A stretch of 64,000 nt of DNA, taken from assembly GCA_021234155.1 (NCBI GenBank), contig JAJEKV010000041.1, forward strand, positions 674,835 to 738,834. Reading direction: 5' to 3'. The notes under the pieces were generated by a model, which saw only the letters and a list, made by a program, of their open reading frames with translations, had not been told where the DNA came from and made no database searches. The stretch comes from Isoetes taiwanensis (Eukaryota; Streptophyta; Lycopodiopsida; Isoetales; Isoetaceae). This document shows, in pieces, positions 50,830 through 61,988 of the stretch (its first letter is position 1; every line of letters starts with the position of its first letter). The position numbers and the translations under genes are program-made.

Positions 50830-52457
50830 TGTGACGTTCCAGAGGAATATACGCTATAAATACGTATATTCCTGGACCCGTCACTATACAAGTCTAACCA
50901 TATAGCCTTGTATACCTTAGGAAGTGGCAAGGGGTGCACATCTAAGTTAATTGTTCAACTTAGATAACCTTAGGATAAGGCCCGTTTCCACATGGCCTTA
51001 TCCTATTGGGCAACCGCCACACGGCCCCATTCTATTGGTGCCACGTGGCATCCCATGTGGACCCTAACTTATATTAGCCTAAACCCTAACCCTAGACCTC
51101 TTTCCTGACCCTAGCACCCTGAGACTCATCTACGCACTCGAAACCCCGTTTCGAGCATCGTTTGTTGTGGCATAGCTTGGTGCAACAGCCCCCAGAGAGT
51201 CGATTCGATCTTGGAGCAAGTGCAACTTCGTCTACTTCGAAGACCATGGAGACGCCAGGGTTCGGAGGGAGTGCTTCTAGAGCAGGTATGTAGTGTAGTG
51301 CTCATAGTAGTTCATCTAGAATTAGCATTCCAGATGAGTTAGTATTTCGTATCTAGGGTAGAGCCATCCTAGAACCCTCATTCATCATCTTGAACCCTAA
51401 TCAAGGTACCCTAACTGTAAGTTAGATATGGATGATTATGTTAAGATGTTCTCATTATGTTATCATGGTATGATGTTATGTGATTTTGGTTGATCATGTT
51501 TGCTTCTCTTGTATTGGGAAGGGGGGTAGAGACCTAGAGCCTATGTAGTATGCTCCTAGTCTAGATCCCTTAGTTCCTATTAGATGCGGCCTGTGCATAG
51601 CAGCCCACCGAGCTATTGGGGCTATGATATGACTCAGCACTACACAACGGCGGAGAGGCAATACGGAGGGAGGATCCCTGCTAAGCGTGTCTACTGGGGA
51701 TCCCATAGCGGGCTAGGCCTATGGTCGGTCACTTCGTGAGGGCCGGGCATGGGTCTGACACCTCCTGGGGCAATGGTGTTGCCCTGCCTCTCAGCAGTTG
51801 CAAGTGTCGGCTTGGCTCCTGTTTTGGGGGGTTAAGTCGGGTACGAATCGTGTGTCGCCACGATTCTCTAGCCGCCCGTGGAACCCCTAGACCCCGGGAA
51901 GGGGAGATGCAACCCTTCCTGCCTCAACGGACCGGGGAGATGCAACCTGGAGTAGTCCTGATGGGTGATGCCATGGGATTGCATATCCGGAAGGCTAGAG
52001 TCATGCCAGAGCTCGATCTAGCTCATTCTGCAAAGTATGCACAGGAGGGGCGGATGGAGTGGTCAACCCTAGCCATTGTCTATAGCCGTTATGACTCGGT
52101 CTGCTCTATCTTGAGGCCTAGCCTGTCAGTCAACCTCCTTATGAGTCTGAGCCTGGGGTAGGAGCTCTCATGTTTTATGGCTTATGATTATCTTCTTTGT
52201 AGTTGTAGATATGTGGATGAGCTACCCTTCGAGGTAGTATGATGTATTGTTATTGCTAGTTCTGACGATGTTTGTGCTTCCGCTGTGATAGGAGCCCATA
52301 GGGAAAGGGCGCGCAAGACACCTCCGTATCTCCTTCCCGCACTAGGGTCACTCTGGAGTGTGGGATAGACGGAGGGCCCGTGCGGTCAAAGGACCGGATG
52401 GGGGATTTCCTGCGGAGTGTACGGCCGAGCGCCGTATATTTAGCAGGGAGCGTCACA
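50830..52457 (+). repeat. LTR of element B (right), 1628 bp
   Basis: TGTGACGTTCC to CGTCACA. It is preceded by a PPT and followed by a PBS, so it acts as both a 3' and a 5' LTR, the product of unequal recombination between tandem elements. Telobox-like AACCCTAACCCTAG near 51083. ORFs here (51721-52161 and 51494-51706) are LTR sequence. Confidence 0.93.
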
Positions 52458-52458
52458 A

Positions 52459-52473
52459 TGGTATCAGAGCGAT
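52459..52473 (+). promoter_or_regulatory. Primer-binding site after the right LTR of element B
   Basis: TGGTATCAGAGCGAT, one base after the LTR, matching initiator-Met tRNA PBS. It is followed by a leader shared with element A (TTCTTGG-GACCA…CACTGACCATG). Confidence 0.9.
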
Positions 52474-53464
52474 GTTCTTGGTTGACCAGAAACTAGCACT
52501 GACCATGTCCCCGAAAGTAGTCTAACAGGCCTAATAGGGTGCGAAATGAAAAATTTCCACCATGGAACCTCGAAAATAGGGGAAAAATTTTTCTCCTAGG
52601 TAGCGGGTCCGTAAAATAGGCTGGCTATGCGCTGTTGTCGAAGTTGCACATATGGAGGTTAAGGGCCCGTTTCTGTCCACTCAATAGTAGTTACCTTCTG
52701 CTACAACTTGGTAGATATACTTTGAGATATTACATCTAATTAGCTGTAACGCTTTGAAATTTAAGGAAATTCCGAATGAACCTGGATGTATTAAATTTTG
52801 AAAAGGTGAAGTATAAATGCATTTAACATATTTACCAGATTGTCAAGCAAATGCCAGGATGACATGAAGCATATACATACATAAGGTCTTCATGTGCAAC
52901 AATAGTTAGATAGATTTTATGAAATGAAGTGCATCAAAATCTTATTATAGCTTGATCCAACGGTAAGACCTTAAATTGCACGAGCAAGGTTAGGGTTTAA
53001 GCCTGGCTCATTGAAATCAAAGAAAGACCTTAAAGTGAGTAAAGTGAGCAAGTGCAAGTGTTATTACCCACCAACTATTCAGAGGGATGAATAAAGTGAA
53101 ACGAGTGCAAGTCTCGCGACATAAGAGAGCGATCCATTAAAAAAAAGAAATAAAATCTAGAAATTTCTGTTGCATTCAATCAATAGACCCATTTCTACCG
53201 GGACTAATATTATGTAGCTTGAGGATGGATGTTTTTCAGAGTTGGTGCTTAAAAAAAAAAAACATGACTTCGTTTGAAGTCTCACAAGATGTTTTTTACG
53301 CTTTCAATTGGAAATGAATACAATTGTGAACTCGTTATGTGTTTAGTAATTTTCCACCCACTTGCCTGCCCTTAAGCTATTTTCATAAAAAAAACCACTC
53401 TATCTTTAGCTCTTCAATGACAAATCTGCACAAAAAAGCTCGTATTCAAAGGCCAGCTATGTAA
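52474..53464 (+). other. Element leader remnant and AT-rich spacer
   Basis: The first ~250 bp are the element leader. Beyond about 52720 the sequence is AT-rich, without ORFs. No palindromes or TATA module of the element-A type are seen. Confidence 0.5.
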
Positions 53465-53484
53465 CACTATATGTTTCGATGGTT

Positions 53485-54120
53485 CTAAGTGCTCCCTATT
53501 TGGGTTGGGCTCCCATGGAAACCCTTCCTATTTTCCATGGAAACCCTTCCAATTTTCCATGGAAAATAGGAAGGGTTTCCATGGAAACCCTTCCGGCTTT
53601 CATTAAAACCAGGAAGGGTTTCCATGGAAACCCTTCCTATTTTCCATGGAAACCCTTCCATGGAAACCAGGCCCACCTCTGCCCCTGCCTCTACCTCTGC
53701 CCGGTGGCCTGCCTCTACCTCTACCTCTGCCTCTACCTGGTGGCCTGCCTCTACCTCTCCTCTCCCTCTCCCTTTTGCCTCTACCTCCTTCCCACCATCG
53801 CCGCCCTCGGTGTCCATCCCCGCATATCTCGCTAAATGGGCGGTGAGCTCAATCTGTGTCTCTCGCAGCCTATCCGACTCTCGGCCTCGCGTGAAAGCTC
53901 GGCCCCAGAGACCTCTAAATGGCTCAAGAGTGTCGAGCATGGTGGGCACCGGGTACGAGAAGGACCTGGTGCATGGTCCAATGAAGTGGAGCTCGTCGGC
54001 TGGTGATGGCTCATGGAAAGAAGCCCACGCGGCCGCTAGGTCCGTATGCACTTCCTTCAACAATCGACCAACGCCGCCAAGGAAAGCCGGCGTCCCGAGG
54101 TACGTAACAAGGTAGTGCAT
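53485..54120 (-). CDS. Hypothetical protein of the CACTA-like element, downstream ORF
   Basis: A 211-residue frame starting MHYLVTYLGTPAFLGGVGRL with FHEPSPADELHFIGPCTRSF, then (about residue 110) a Glu/Val/Gly-rich repeat from a CTCTACCTCTGCC microsatellite, and ending in residues read through the subterminal repeats. It overlaps the end of the 55414-54011 frame. The first 105 residues look like real coding sequence (balanced composition). No recognisable domain. Possibly the C-terminal exon of the upstream ORF's gene. Confidence 0.4.
   Translation of the reverse strand: MHYLVTYLGTPAFLGGVGRLLKEVHTDLAAAWASFHEPSPADELHFIGPCTRSFSYPVPTMLDTLEPFRGLWGRAFTRGRESDRLRETQIELTAHLARYAGMDTEGGDGGKEVEAKGRGRGEVEAGHQVEAEVEVEAGHRAEVEAGAEVGLVSMEGFPWKIGRVSMETLPGFNESRKGFHGNPSYFPWKIGRVSMENRKGFHGSPTQIGST
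53510..53665. repeat. Left subterminal repeat cluster of the CACTA-like element
   Basis: Direct and inverted copies of CCATGGAAACCCTTCC and AGGAAGGGTTTCCATGG, arranged so that long stretches are self-complementary around CCATGG cores. Minus-strand ORF 54120-53485 reads through it as repeated GFHGNPSYFPW-type phrases. Confidence 0.85.
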
Positions 54121-55414
54121 CGGGCAAAGGACGGCATGGGAAAAGGAAGTGGGAGGAAGTGGAGGTAATGCGGGGAAAGGGGAGTAAGTGTGCTAAAAGG
54201 AGGTGAGGCGGCACACGCGGACGCAAGGTGCTAACAGATGGTGGTGGCACCGGGTGGGGAGGGGGTGGTCCACATGGTAGGAAGGGGGATGGTCCACATG
54301 GCAACGTGAAGGGGGGTGGTGGCACGGATGCTACACTAGAAGAGTAGGGGCTGGAAAATAAGCGAGGAAAGAATGGTCGAGACTTCGGAAATGGGAATGA
54401 TGGTGACACATATGGGAGTGATGTGACAAGACCACACCGCATGGGGAGAGAACTAGGAGTATGGGAAAAAGAACGGGTGGTGGGAGAAAGAGGTGTAGCA
54501 GGCTGAGTGGTCGATGCTAATGCATCATGGATGGGCACCCTCCCCAGGCTGAGGTCCACATCGCAAGATGTGGATGGCATGAGTGACGTGCTAGAGGCAA
54601 AACAGCTGCTAGATGAACCAGGCAACCCTAACTGGGCTATCAAGTCTGCAGTAAACCCTAATCCATGCGCCTCGGCTACCTCTACGACATCCTCCTTCCC
54701 TACCAACCCTGTGTCAGCTGCCTCATCCTCAATAGGGCGGTCTCTCTCCTCCTCAACAACACCTCTGCCTCCACCCAACCTAGCCTGTGTCTGTCGGAAC
54801 CGGACCTCTCGGCCCTCATCACGCAACCGGAGGTAGTCCTGCACTCTATCTGCTATCCAACGTGGTCCCCCCTGTGGGTATCTCGTAGCTAACTCCTCCT
54901 GTGAGAAGGACCTCTCGATGACCTCCCACTCTGCCACAACCCGTCTGTGGAGTCGGGCCGTAAAGTGTGTCTCCTGCTGGGACACTAGAAACTCTGCCCT
55001 GGCACATCTACCCTGACCACGAAGGCGGCTCCTCTCCCTCTCTCTCTCGTGTGCTGCATCATCCTCCTCGTCCCTCGGACGCACTCTGCGTGCACCACGA
55101 GGCCGAGGCACCCATGGTACCTCCCCATGCCAGCTCATGTGGTGCTTCTTCGCACCATCCATGCCTAAACCCCAACCACCCTGGTCCGGAGGAAGCGTGT
55201 GTGTGCACCCCTCGTGCTCACAAAACCATCTCTCCTGGGACCTTGTAGGAGCCCCAGGGATGGTGATCAATACTCGACGTATTCTCCAATGCCCATGGAG
55301 CTCGTCCCTAAAGAAAAAAGCGATGGACCAAAAAAAAAATTTCTGGACGTAAGGGATTAACACTACGTTTCCTCTATGTACCAATAGAAGTAAGAGAACA
55401 ACAGATAAGCTCAT
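54011..55414 (-). CDS. Hypothetical protein with Cys/His cluster, CACTA-like element
   Basis: A 467-residue frame. After a hydrophobic start that may not be translated, residues ~35-110 include ITIPGAPTRSQERWFCEHEG, CTHTLPP, and AKKHHMSWHGEVPWVPR, a possible single zinc site (CX4C…HHX3H). Then Arg/Glu-rich RDEEDDAAHERERERSR, FTARLHRRVVAEWEVIERSF, GGPRWIADRVQDYLRLRDEG, and a Ser/Pro-rich tail. The Cys-His N-terminus with a following charged helix would suit a DNA-binding element protein (TnpA role) that recognises the subterminal repeats, but this is inference. The family is not recognised. Confidence 0.45.
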   Translation of the reverse strand: MSLSVVLLLLLVHRGNVVLIPYVQKFFFWSIAFFFRDELHGHWRIRRVLITIPGAPTRSQERWFCEHEGCTHTLPPDQGGWGLGMDGAKKHHMSWHGEVPWVPRPRGARRVRPRDEEDDAAHERERERSRLRGQGRCARAEFLVSQQETHFTARLHRRVVAEWEVIERSFSQEELATRYPQGGPRWIADRVQDYLRLRDEGREVRFRQTQARLGGGRGVVEEERDRPIEDEAADTGLVGKEDVVEVAEAHGLGFTADLIAQLGLPGSSSSCFASSTSLMPSTSCDVDLSLGRVPIHDALASTTQPATPLSPTTRSFSHTPSSLPMRCGLVTSLPYVSPSFPFPKSRPFFPRLFSSPYSSSVASVPPPPFTLPCGPSPFLPCGPPPPHPVPPPSVSTLRPRVPPHLLLAHLLPFPRITSTSSHFLFPCRPLPDALPCYVPRDAGFPWRRWSIVEGSAYGPSGRVGFFP

Positions 55415-57350
55415 ACTACGGGATTAACCTAAACTTATACCCTAAACCCTAAGCTTATACTAGGGACTAACCGGTCAGGCGCGAAGGTCCTAATCGGCTG
55501 TGGAACTGGCGGTACCGCGCCCTCTGCGTCCTGCCCCCTCCCCACTCCTGCCATATCTGTATGAAAACATTACAAAAGAACCATAAGCATGTAATTTATT
55601 TGAAACATATGAGAAAAACTGCGAACAAAAAAATTACCTAGCAAATTTTGAGCACAATGAGAACAAACAAGAACTTCCCATCAAACAATTCATAATTGTG
55701 AATGAATTGGCTAGTTCACATTTGGTTTCTATTCGTTTTATATTTGGGTTCACATTTCATTCAGCCCTTTTCTATTTTGCTAGAGAACAGCCCCAGGCTT
55801 TTCTTATTGCCATGACCATTTACATATGACAAGAAATAGAGATGCAAGAAAATTGCACTCGCAGTGCTTTTGTATTAACATTTAAACAAGTTACATGTAG
55901 AAGTTTGGGTTTGATTGCTCAAAACCCCAAGCGTTTCTAATATTTTCCAATGGAAATAAGAACTTCGAAGAGGACTGATGAGGTGCCCAATTGATAAATG
56001 CGCTCCACCTTCAAGCATTCAAGATGAAAAAAGATTCAAAAATTTTTCACTGGAATTAAGCTACTCTTCAAAGAATTGCATGCAATTGTTTATCTCCTAA
56101 TTGCATAGCTATAATGGACAAGATGGGAACATTATTCTAACCTCCTTCTGTGCTCCAAGCTGCAGCTCAAAAACAGGCCCCCATGAGATTCAAAATCCGC
56201 CCTCTGCCAATATCAAATTTTAAAAAAACATTCATCAAACTTTTATAGATCAAATTGCCTCAAAATTGACTCAAATTGACTAAATCTGTGTAAAGCCTAT
56301 GATTTCTCTAGTGCAGAAACAAGGATTTGGGATTCAGACAAGAATCCAAATCCTTTATGCAAAAACAAAGCACAAAAAGCACAATGCAAAACACAAAAAA
56401 ATTTGAAGCAATTAGAATTTTGCACATAGAATATTTGAGTTGTTTACTCAAATCAGCATACAGGTTCTCAAAAGCAAATCCGTATCTAGTAATCTTTCCA
56501 CATTCTACTCTTTCGAAATTTCGCCAAACCTATAATGCCCATCAATCCCGTGGGAGGGAGTGGCTTGTTTCTGCCATTTCAAATCCTGCTCCCAGGCAAA
56601 CAAGCCCCTTTGAAGAACAGAAAATAGCTAGACGAGCAACTCTCAAGCATTTTTTCTCTCTCAAGCATATCTTAAATTTATGCTCTGCATCAAATTTTTG
56701 AAGTACTGGACTCATAGTACTAAAGCTCGGATCAAATATGTACAAATTTCTTACCTTACAAGCATGGGCATTTGACCTTAACTGAAGTCTGAGTGGATTG
56801 CCTTCCCACACTACACTTCCTGCAAAACCGATGGGAAGCAACAGGAGATTTATCCATCCAGGCCGAAATTAAAAGCATCCTAGCCCCAAATTAAAAGCTA
56901 GATTGAAGTTTTTAAATCAAAAGCCTATCGCCAAAAATTTAACAGGCTTACAAACTGTTCGAATTGAATTTTTTTGTTGCAAACATCACCCTGAGCGCTA
57001 TCCTGAGCCCAAATCTATGCCAGCGGAGATTTTGGAGACCTGCACTCTGCCTGATGAAATTTTTCCAGCAAAAAATCAGAGGATACGCCTCTCAATTCCG
57101 ATACCTGCAGTGTGAAGAAGAGGCAGCTGTGTGAAGATCTAAAGATTGAAGAGAGAAGCACTTTTCAACACAGACCTCAATCCGACTCAATCTTCATTTG
57201 CAAAGCGCCGGACGAAGAGGAACCAAAAAAATTTGGCGCCGGAGGAAGAGGAAGAACGAAAAAATCTTTGCTTTTCTTGAAAAGCTCTTTAATCAGAGCC
57301 GCACACTTAATTACATGCATTAATGAATGGTGGCTGTCGCAATCTATCTA
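55415..57350. other. Interior of the CACTA-like element without recognised genes
   Basis: AT-rich. Short frames at 56327-56701 and 56903-57351 have no known motif, though 57112-57351 ends in a basic stretch rich in Lys/Glu. An AACCCTAAGC repeat occurs at about 55440-55460. Confidence 0.4.
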
Positions 57351-57364
57351 AAAATATAATATTT

Positions 57365-57455
57365 TGGCGGAAACCCTACCATGCTTCAGTGGAAACCCTA
57401 CCGGTTTTCACGGAAATTTGGAAGGGTTTCCATATGTGAAAATCGGAAGGGTTTC
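57365..57455. repeat. Right subterminal repeat cluster of the CACTA-like element
   Basis: Two GGAAACCCTACC and two GGAAGGGTTTCC motifs in inverted orientation, similar to the left cluster. Confidence 0.8.
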
Positions 57456-57494
57456 CAATTTTTTTTTAATAACCCCAATCGGGGGGATATAGTG

Positions 57495-58223
57495 TGAGCG
57501 CTATATGTTTGATAAAAAAAAGTGCCCTACCTTACTAAAATGTGCTTATTTTATTCTGTCTATTATTTTGAGTCAAAATGCACACAGCAACATGACATAG
57601 CCTATTATATAATAATAAAACATAGGAGGAATTGTTTTTCAGAGATTTCATATATATTCGCTTTCATATATCAGAGAAAGAAGAAGACGGCTATGGTTTA
57701 TGTGGCACTTTACAGTTGATCGTAGCATTTTTTGTTTTGGTCCTGTTACTCTCTGTATATACACACGCTTAAGGCAATGTTTAAGAGATAAGAATTGCAA
57801 GCATTTGGCACTCCGGCAGCCTTTCTGCATTATAGGTTTTATAACTATCCAATGCCTTATTTTTCCGTTATAAATTCAAATGTCGATCAACGTGCTAAAA
57901 CCTGCTTGAATCAGTACGCTTTTTCTCTTTTCTGCTAGCACAGGTAACGCACTCTATCTATTCAAAGCAGCGTAGAAATGCATCAAAACTGTTGCTGCTT
58001 TTCTTACGAATCATTAAATCGCTGGAATATTTGCTCGCAGCTTCTTGATTAAAAGGACAATTATTATATTAACGTCCTCTGCTACATCATATATGCCGTT
58101 CATATTTATCAGCAAACCTGTAATTTCGCAACAAGATCAAAAGTGAGAACCGGGTTGAAGTTCTTTTACAGGTGCCTAAATTGAAGTTCTGATCAGTTTT
58201 CGTTTTTCATTTGGGTTCCCACC
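57495..58223. other. Non-coding spacer upstream of the ABCG pseudogene
   Basis: AT-rich. No gene or clear promoter element identified. Confidence 0.4.
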
Positions 58224-61200
58224 ATGGATATTGCCTCTGAAGAAAGACAAGAAAACTTGCATCCACCTTTTGTGCCGAGAAGACAGAGAAAAAATCCAGG
58301 CCCAAGTCCCTTGCTGCTGAAAGTTCTTCAGCAGCAAATGAAGATCCAACCACCATAGCACCTACAGAAATTGGAAATGGATCTTCCAAAGTAAACCCTC
58401 TTGATGCATATTCAAATATTCCTGATAAGCGGAAGAGATTTGACTGTTAAAATGGAGGATCGCGGGAAAAAATCTAAAAAGGCAAAACTGTTTTTCTCAA
58501 AGCCCTTGCAGGTATACTTGAAACCTTTGCATTTTTTTACCTTGATATGATCGCTTTAATTTACAGTATGGTAAGACAGGGCTACTGCCAAAAAAATCAA
58601 AAATATTTGGTGAAGTCGTGCTTAATGGCCAGCCAAGATACCTCAAGTATGGAACTTATGTAAGCCCCCTTCTTTTCATCCCTTCACCTTCAGAAAATGG
58701 TATTTTTGGTCGCATTGACTATGGCGATATAATAATCTTTTCCAATCCCTCAAAAGACCTCATTATTTAAGATTATAGAATATTCTTCTAAGAATTTGAA
58801 ACAGGCATGCGATAATTTTGTAAAACTGTGAAAGAATATTTACTGATATAGCAAGAACAAACAACTGTATGGATGCAGGCCTTTGTCAACAAAGGGGATC
58901 AGCTGATAGAAACACTTACAGTTCGGGAAACTTTGTATTATTCTGCACTTTTACAGCTTCCAGACCATATCCCTTGTGCAGAGAAGATTGCCATGGTAGA
59001 TGGGATAATTGCAGCTATGGATTTGGAGGACTTTATACCTCGGTTCGTGTTGGAGGAGGCTGCCCCTCTAGGAATAGTTTATCGGATTCTGAAAGAAGAC
59101 GGCTGACTATTGCTATTGAACTTATAACAAAGCCAAGACTGATTTTTGCTGATGAACCTTTCAATGGCCTTGACAGGTATCTCAGTTTAAAAATCACAAA
59201 ATGAACTAAATGTGGTGTTATGTGCTTTCAGTTGTCTTCAATTTCACAATTTTTATGGTAAGTTTTTGTTTTTTAGAGTGCAGTGTAGCAGCATATGTGG
59301 TTATGACTTCATTCAAGAAACTCGCCCGTGCTGGGTGCACCATTGTGACTACCATGAAGCAGACCAGTGCTGATGTTCTTTTTCTCTTCAATTCAATCTG
59401 TCTTCTTTCCAAGGGCAAAATGGTTTATTTTGGAGAGCCTTCGGCATGTTTGGAGGTAAACTGACAACACCTAAGATGAACTGCTTGGGTTGCAAAACTG
59501 GTATTACATGTGTAGCAACCACTTTTTTATTGTTTCATGCAGAGAACTTATGTGTTGGCTCCATGCCTAGACTAGGATATCTCTATAAAAGCCAATAATC
59601 CAAGAGCAAGAAAACAAACCCTGGCTCTCCTCATACATCTAAGGCAGGATTAGATACTGTGTGAGCTTAAATTATTAAGTCTCTTTTATTGATTCTGGTG
59701 TTAGTCACATCATCTCCTCAACTTGCAGTACTTTGCACTTTCTTCAGAATATCTCCTCCCACTGCTGATTTTGCACACTTCATACTCTTTTTCTCCTCCT
59801 ATTATCATGTTTGAACTATCTCTGAAATAACGGGGCTGAAGGAGGATCTGTTCTTTTCATTTTTCACTATTAATTTATTGTTTTCAATGCGTGTTTACAC
59901 ATTTCATGTGTTGTGCAGCATTTTGCAAATGCTGGATTTCCTTGTCCTTTTTTCCAGAATCCGTCTGAGCATTTCCTTCGAGCCATCGACTACAATTTTG
60001 AGAAACTTAAGTTCATGCAGGTGAGATGAATGGCATTTCTTTTCTGAAGCATAGTATTCTTGTCCTGAAGTTAGTGCATCTTTTTTCCAGGACAGTGGAG
60101 AGCCAGATTCTCCTTGGCATAAGATGGATGCTTCTGTCATTGTACGAACACTAGGAGCAGCATACAATGCCTCTAATGATGCAGCTATAGTAGAGACCTT
60201 GGTAATCCAACTTTCAGAACAGGTGTGTTGAGTGCAAATCAAAGATGAATTTGAAAACATATGCAAGGAAATTCTAAGCAGTCATGCCTTCCAGGAAGGA
60301 CCATTACTACAAAGCATAGGTCATGCATCTTTACCAGCTCGGTTGGCAGCAACTGTTTGGAGATCTTCCTTGGCCATGTTTAGAAATTTCAGATCGTTTT
60401 GGTTACGGGTCATAATCTATACTTTGTTAATGGTCTCCATCGGAACTATATCCTACAGCATTGGGAATTACTCCCTTATACGTGTAAGTGATTCATCTCA
60501 AAAAACCTACGTGTTCTAATCTATGACATCCATAAAAGCAAGACACCTCAATACCAACAAGCATTCTAATTCCCTTTAAGAATATACAGTTTTTGCCACC
60601 ATCAAGAGGGTATGTGTGGGTAGTCAGCAATAATCATAATGGTTTGCACAATATAATAGTAGACGTGTCATCCAGAGCATTGCAAACCAGACCCTGGCAG
60701 TTACATTGTTATGCCAACAAATAGCAGATGCATGCAATCAAGGTTGGCATAAATTTCTGCCTATGAAATTTTGTCACCCCTTAGTTTAAATGTATCTTGT
60801 GAAGAACATAAGCTTTTAAAAGAAAGACGTGGTCCAAGATAACTAGATTTCCCATTCTCTTCTAGGCAGTATTAGGTCAATATGTTCTAGTTTGGATATA
60901 GCTTACTCTATCTAATAGACCATCCTATTTTTTATGCAGAGGAAGGGATCAGCAATGTTTTGTATAGTATCTTTTTTGTCAATAACGGCAGTTACTGGAC
61001 TCCCTCCTCTCCTCGAGGATATGAAGATAAGCAACACTATAGGGAGTTCGGATTTTTCTTCCCATGATTTAGTAAAGCTGAAGCTTATATGCAAAACTTC
61101 ACTTATATGGCCATGTGTATGCTTACAACATATTACACAGAAGCACAAATTATGGTTACAATGAATGATGCCTATTATGCTGATTAGATTCTTGTTGACA

Positions 61201-61988
61201 TCAGGTCTACAGGCGAGAGAAAGATCGTGGCCACACCAAACCATTGGCATTTGTTCTTGGCACCACTTTTTCATCCATTCCATTTTTATTACTTTTAGCA
61301 GTTCTTTGCTCATCCAATGGATACTTCTTAATTGGATTCCATCGAGCAATCAATCTCTTCACATATTTTGCTTTAAACTTATTTGTTTGCCTTATTGCTG
61401 TTGAAGCCCTCCTGGCAAGTATTGTCACTATTATTGGGAATGTTCCTGACACAATTATTGCAGCCACTAGCATCCAGGTAGTCATTTTGATATTTTATTT
61501 CAAAAGGTAATCCTATAATTAAAAAATCGTATCTCAATAACTACTACTTGATATGGCAGGTAATCATGATGCTGACATCTGGTTATTTTAGAAAAATTGA
61601 AGAGCTTCCCGAGCACATGCGGGAAGTACCCAAGATCATATATTGCTTTCCAAACATATGCGGTTCGTAAGTCTTACATTTATGAAATTGAGAGGTTTTC
61701 CTTTACTTAGTGCTTTACATGCGATGCTTTTGTTGTTATTCCTCTTAGGGGCTCCTACAAAATGAATATGAAGGAATATCATTCCCAAGTAGCACAGTTG
61801 GTGCTGCACCCGTTTCTGGAAACGAGGCCATTAGACAAGCTTATGATAATGCCAATGCTTTCTCAGGAAAATGGTTAAACCTCCTGGTTCTAGGAGGAAT
61901 GGCACTCACCTACCGTGTGTGCTTTTACTTTTTCCTCATTCTGAAAGAGTACAAGGTGCCCTGGTTTTACAGCAGAGCACTTATCTAG
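58224..61988 (+). pseudogene. ABCG (WBC-type) half-transporter pseudogene, 11 exon-like segments
   Basis: Exon-like blocks in family order. 58224-58511: N-terminus, with LTVKMEDRGKKSKKAKLFF in a shifted frame. 58567-58659: YGKTGLLPKKSKIFGEVVLN then GQPRYLKYGTY, with most of Walker A deleted. 58879-59176: DQLIETLTVRETLYYSALLQ, ERRRLTIAIELITKPRLIFA, DEPFNGLD (Walker B), with a frameshift before the signature (LSDSE in place of LSGGE). About 59279-59455: TIVTTMKQTSADVLFLFNSI and GKMVYFGE (H-loop His is K). 59919-60020: FPCPFFQNPSEHFLRAID. 60091-60222. 60232-60483, 60940-61026, 61205-61477: transmembrane helices. 61560-61666. 61749-61988: NEYEGISF to the end. Lesions: in-frame TGA at 60229, donor GT to AT at 61027, Walker A loss. 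ABCG half-transporters export lipids, cutin precursors or hormones at the plasma membrane; this copy cannot. Confidence 0.9.

Larger units (their letters stand above)
53465..57494. mobile_element. CACTA-like DNA transposon, ~4.0 kb
   Basis: Left end CACTATATGTTTCG, right end GGGGATATAGTG (inverted CACTATA). Both ends carry clustered subterminal motifs: GGAAACCCTTCC and its inverse about eight times in 53515-53665, and GGAAACCCTACC/GGAAGGGTTTCC four times in 57368-57452. This is the hallmark layout of CACTA elements, where such motifs bind the TnpA-type protein. The flanking triplets are TAA and TGA, so the 3-bp TSD is imperfect. No DDE transposase (TnpD) is present; the ORFs inside are listed separately. 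Probably non-autonomous or gene-carrying. Confidence 0.65.

Noticed and set aside
53462-57497. Clear 3-bp TSD for the CACTA-like element
   Set aside because: Flanks are TAA and TGA, only two of three bases match, so I do not claim a TSD.
60912-61485. Minus-strand ORFs of 92-145 codons at the ABCG locus
   Set aside because: Antisense to transmembrane exons of ABCG; hydrophobic codons leave open frames on the other strand.
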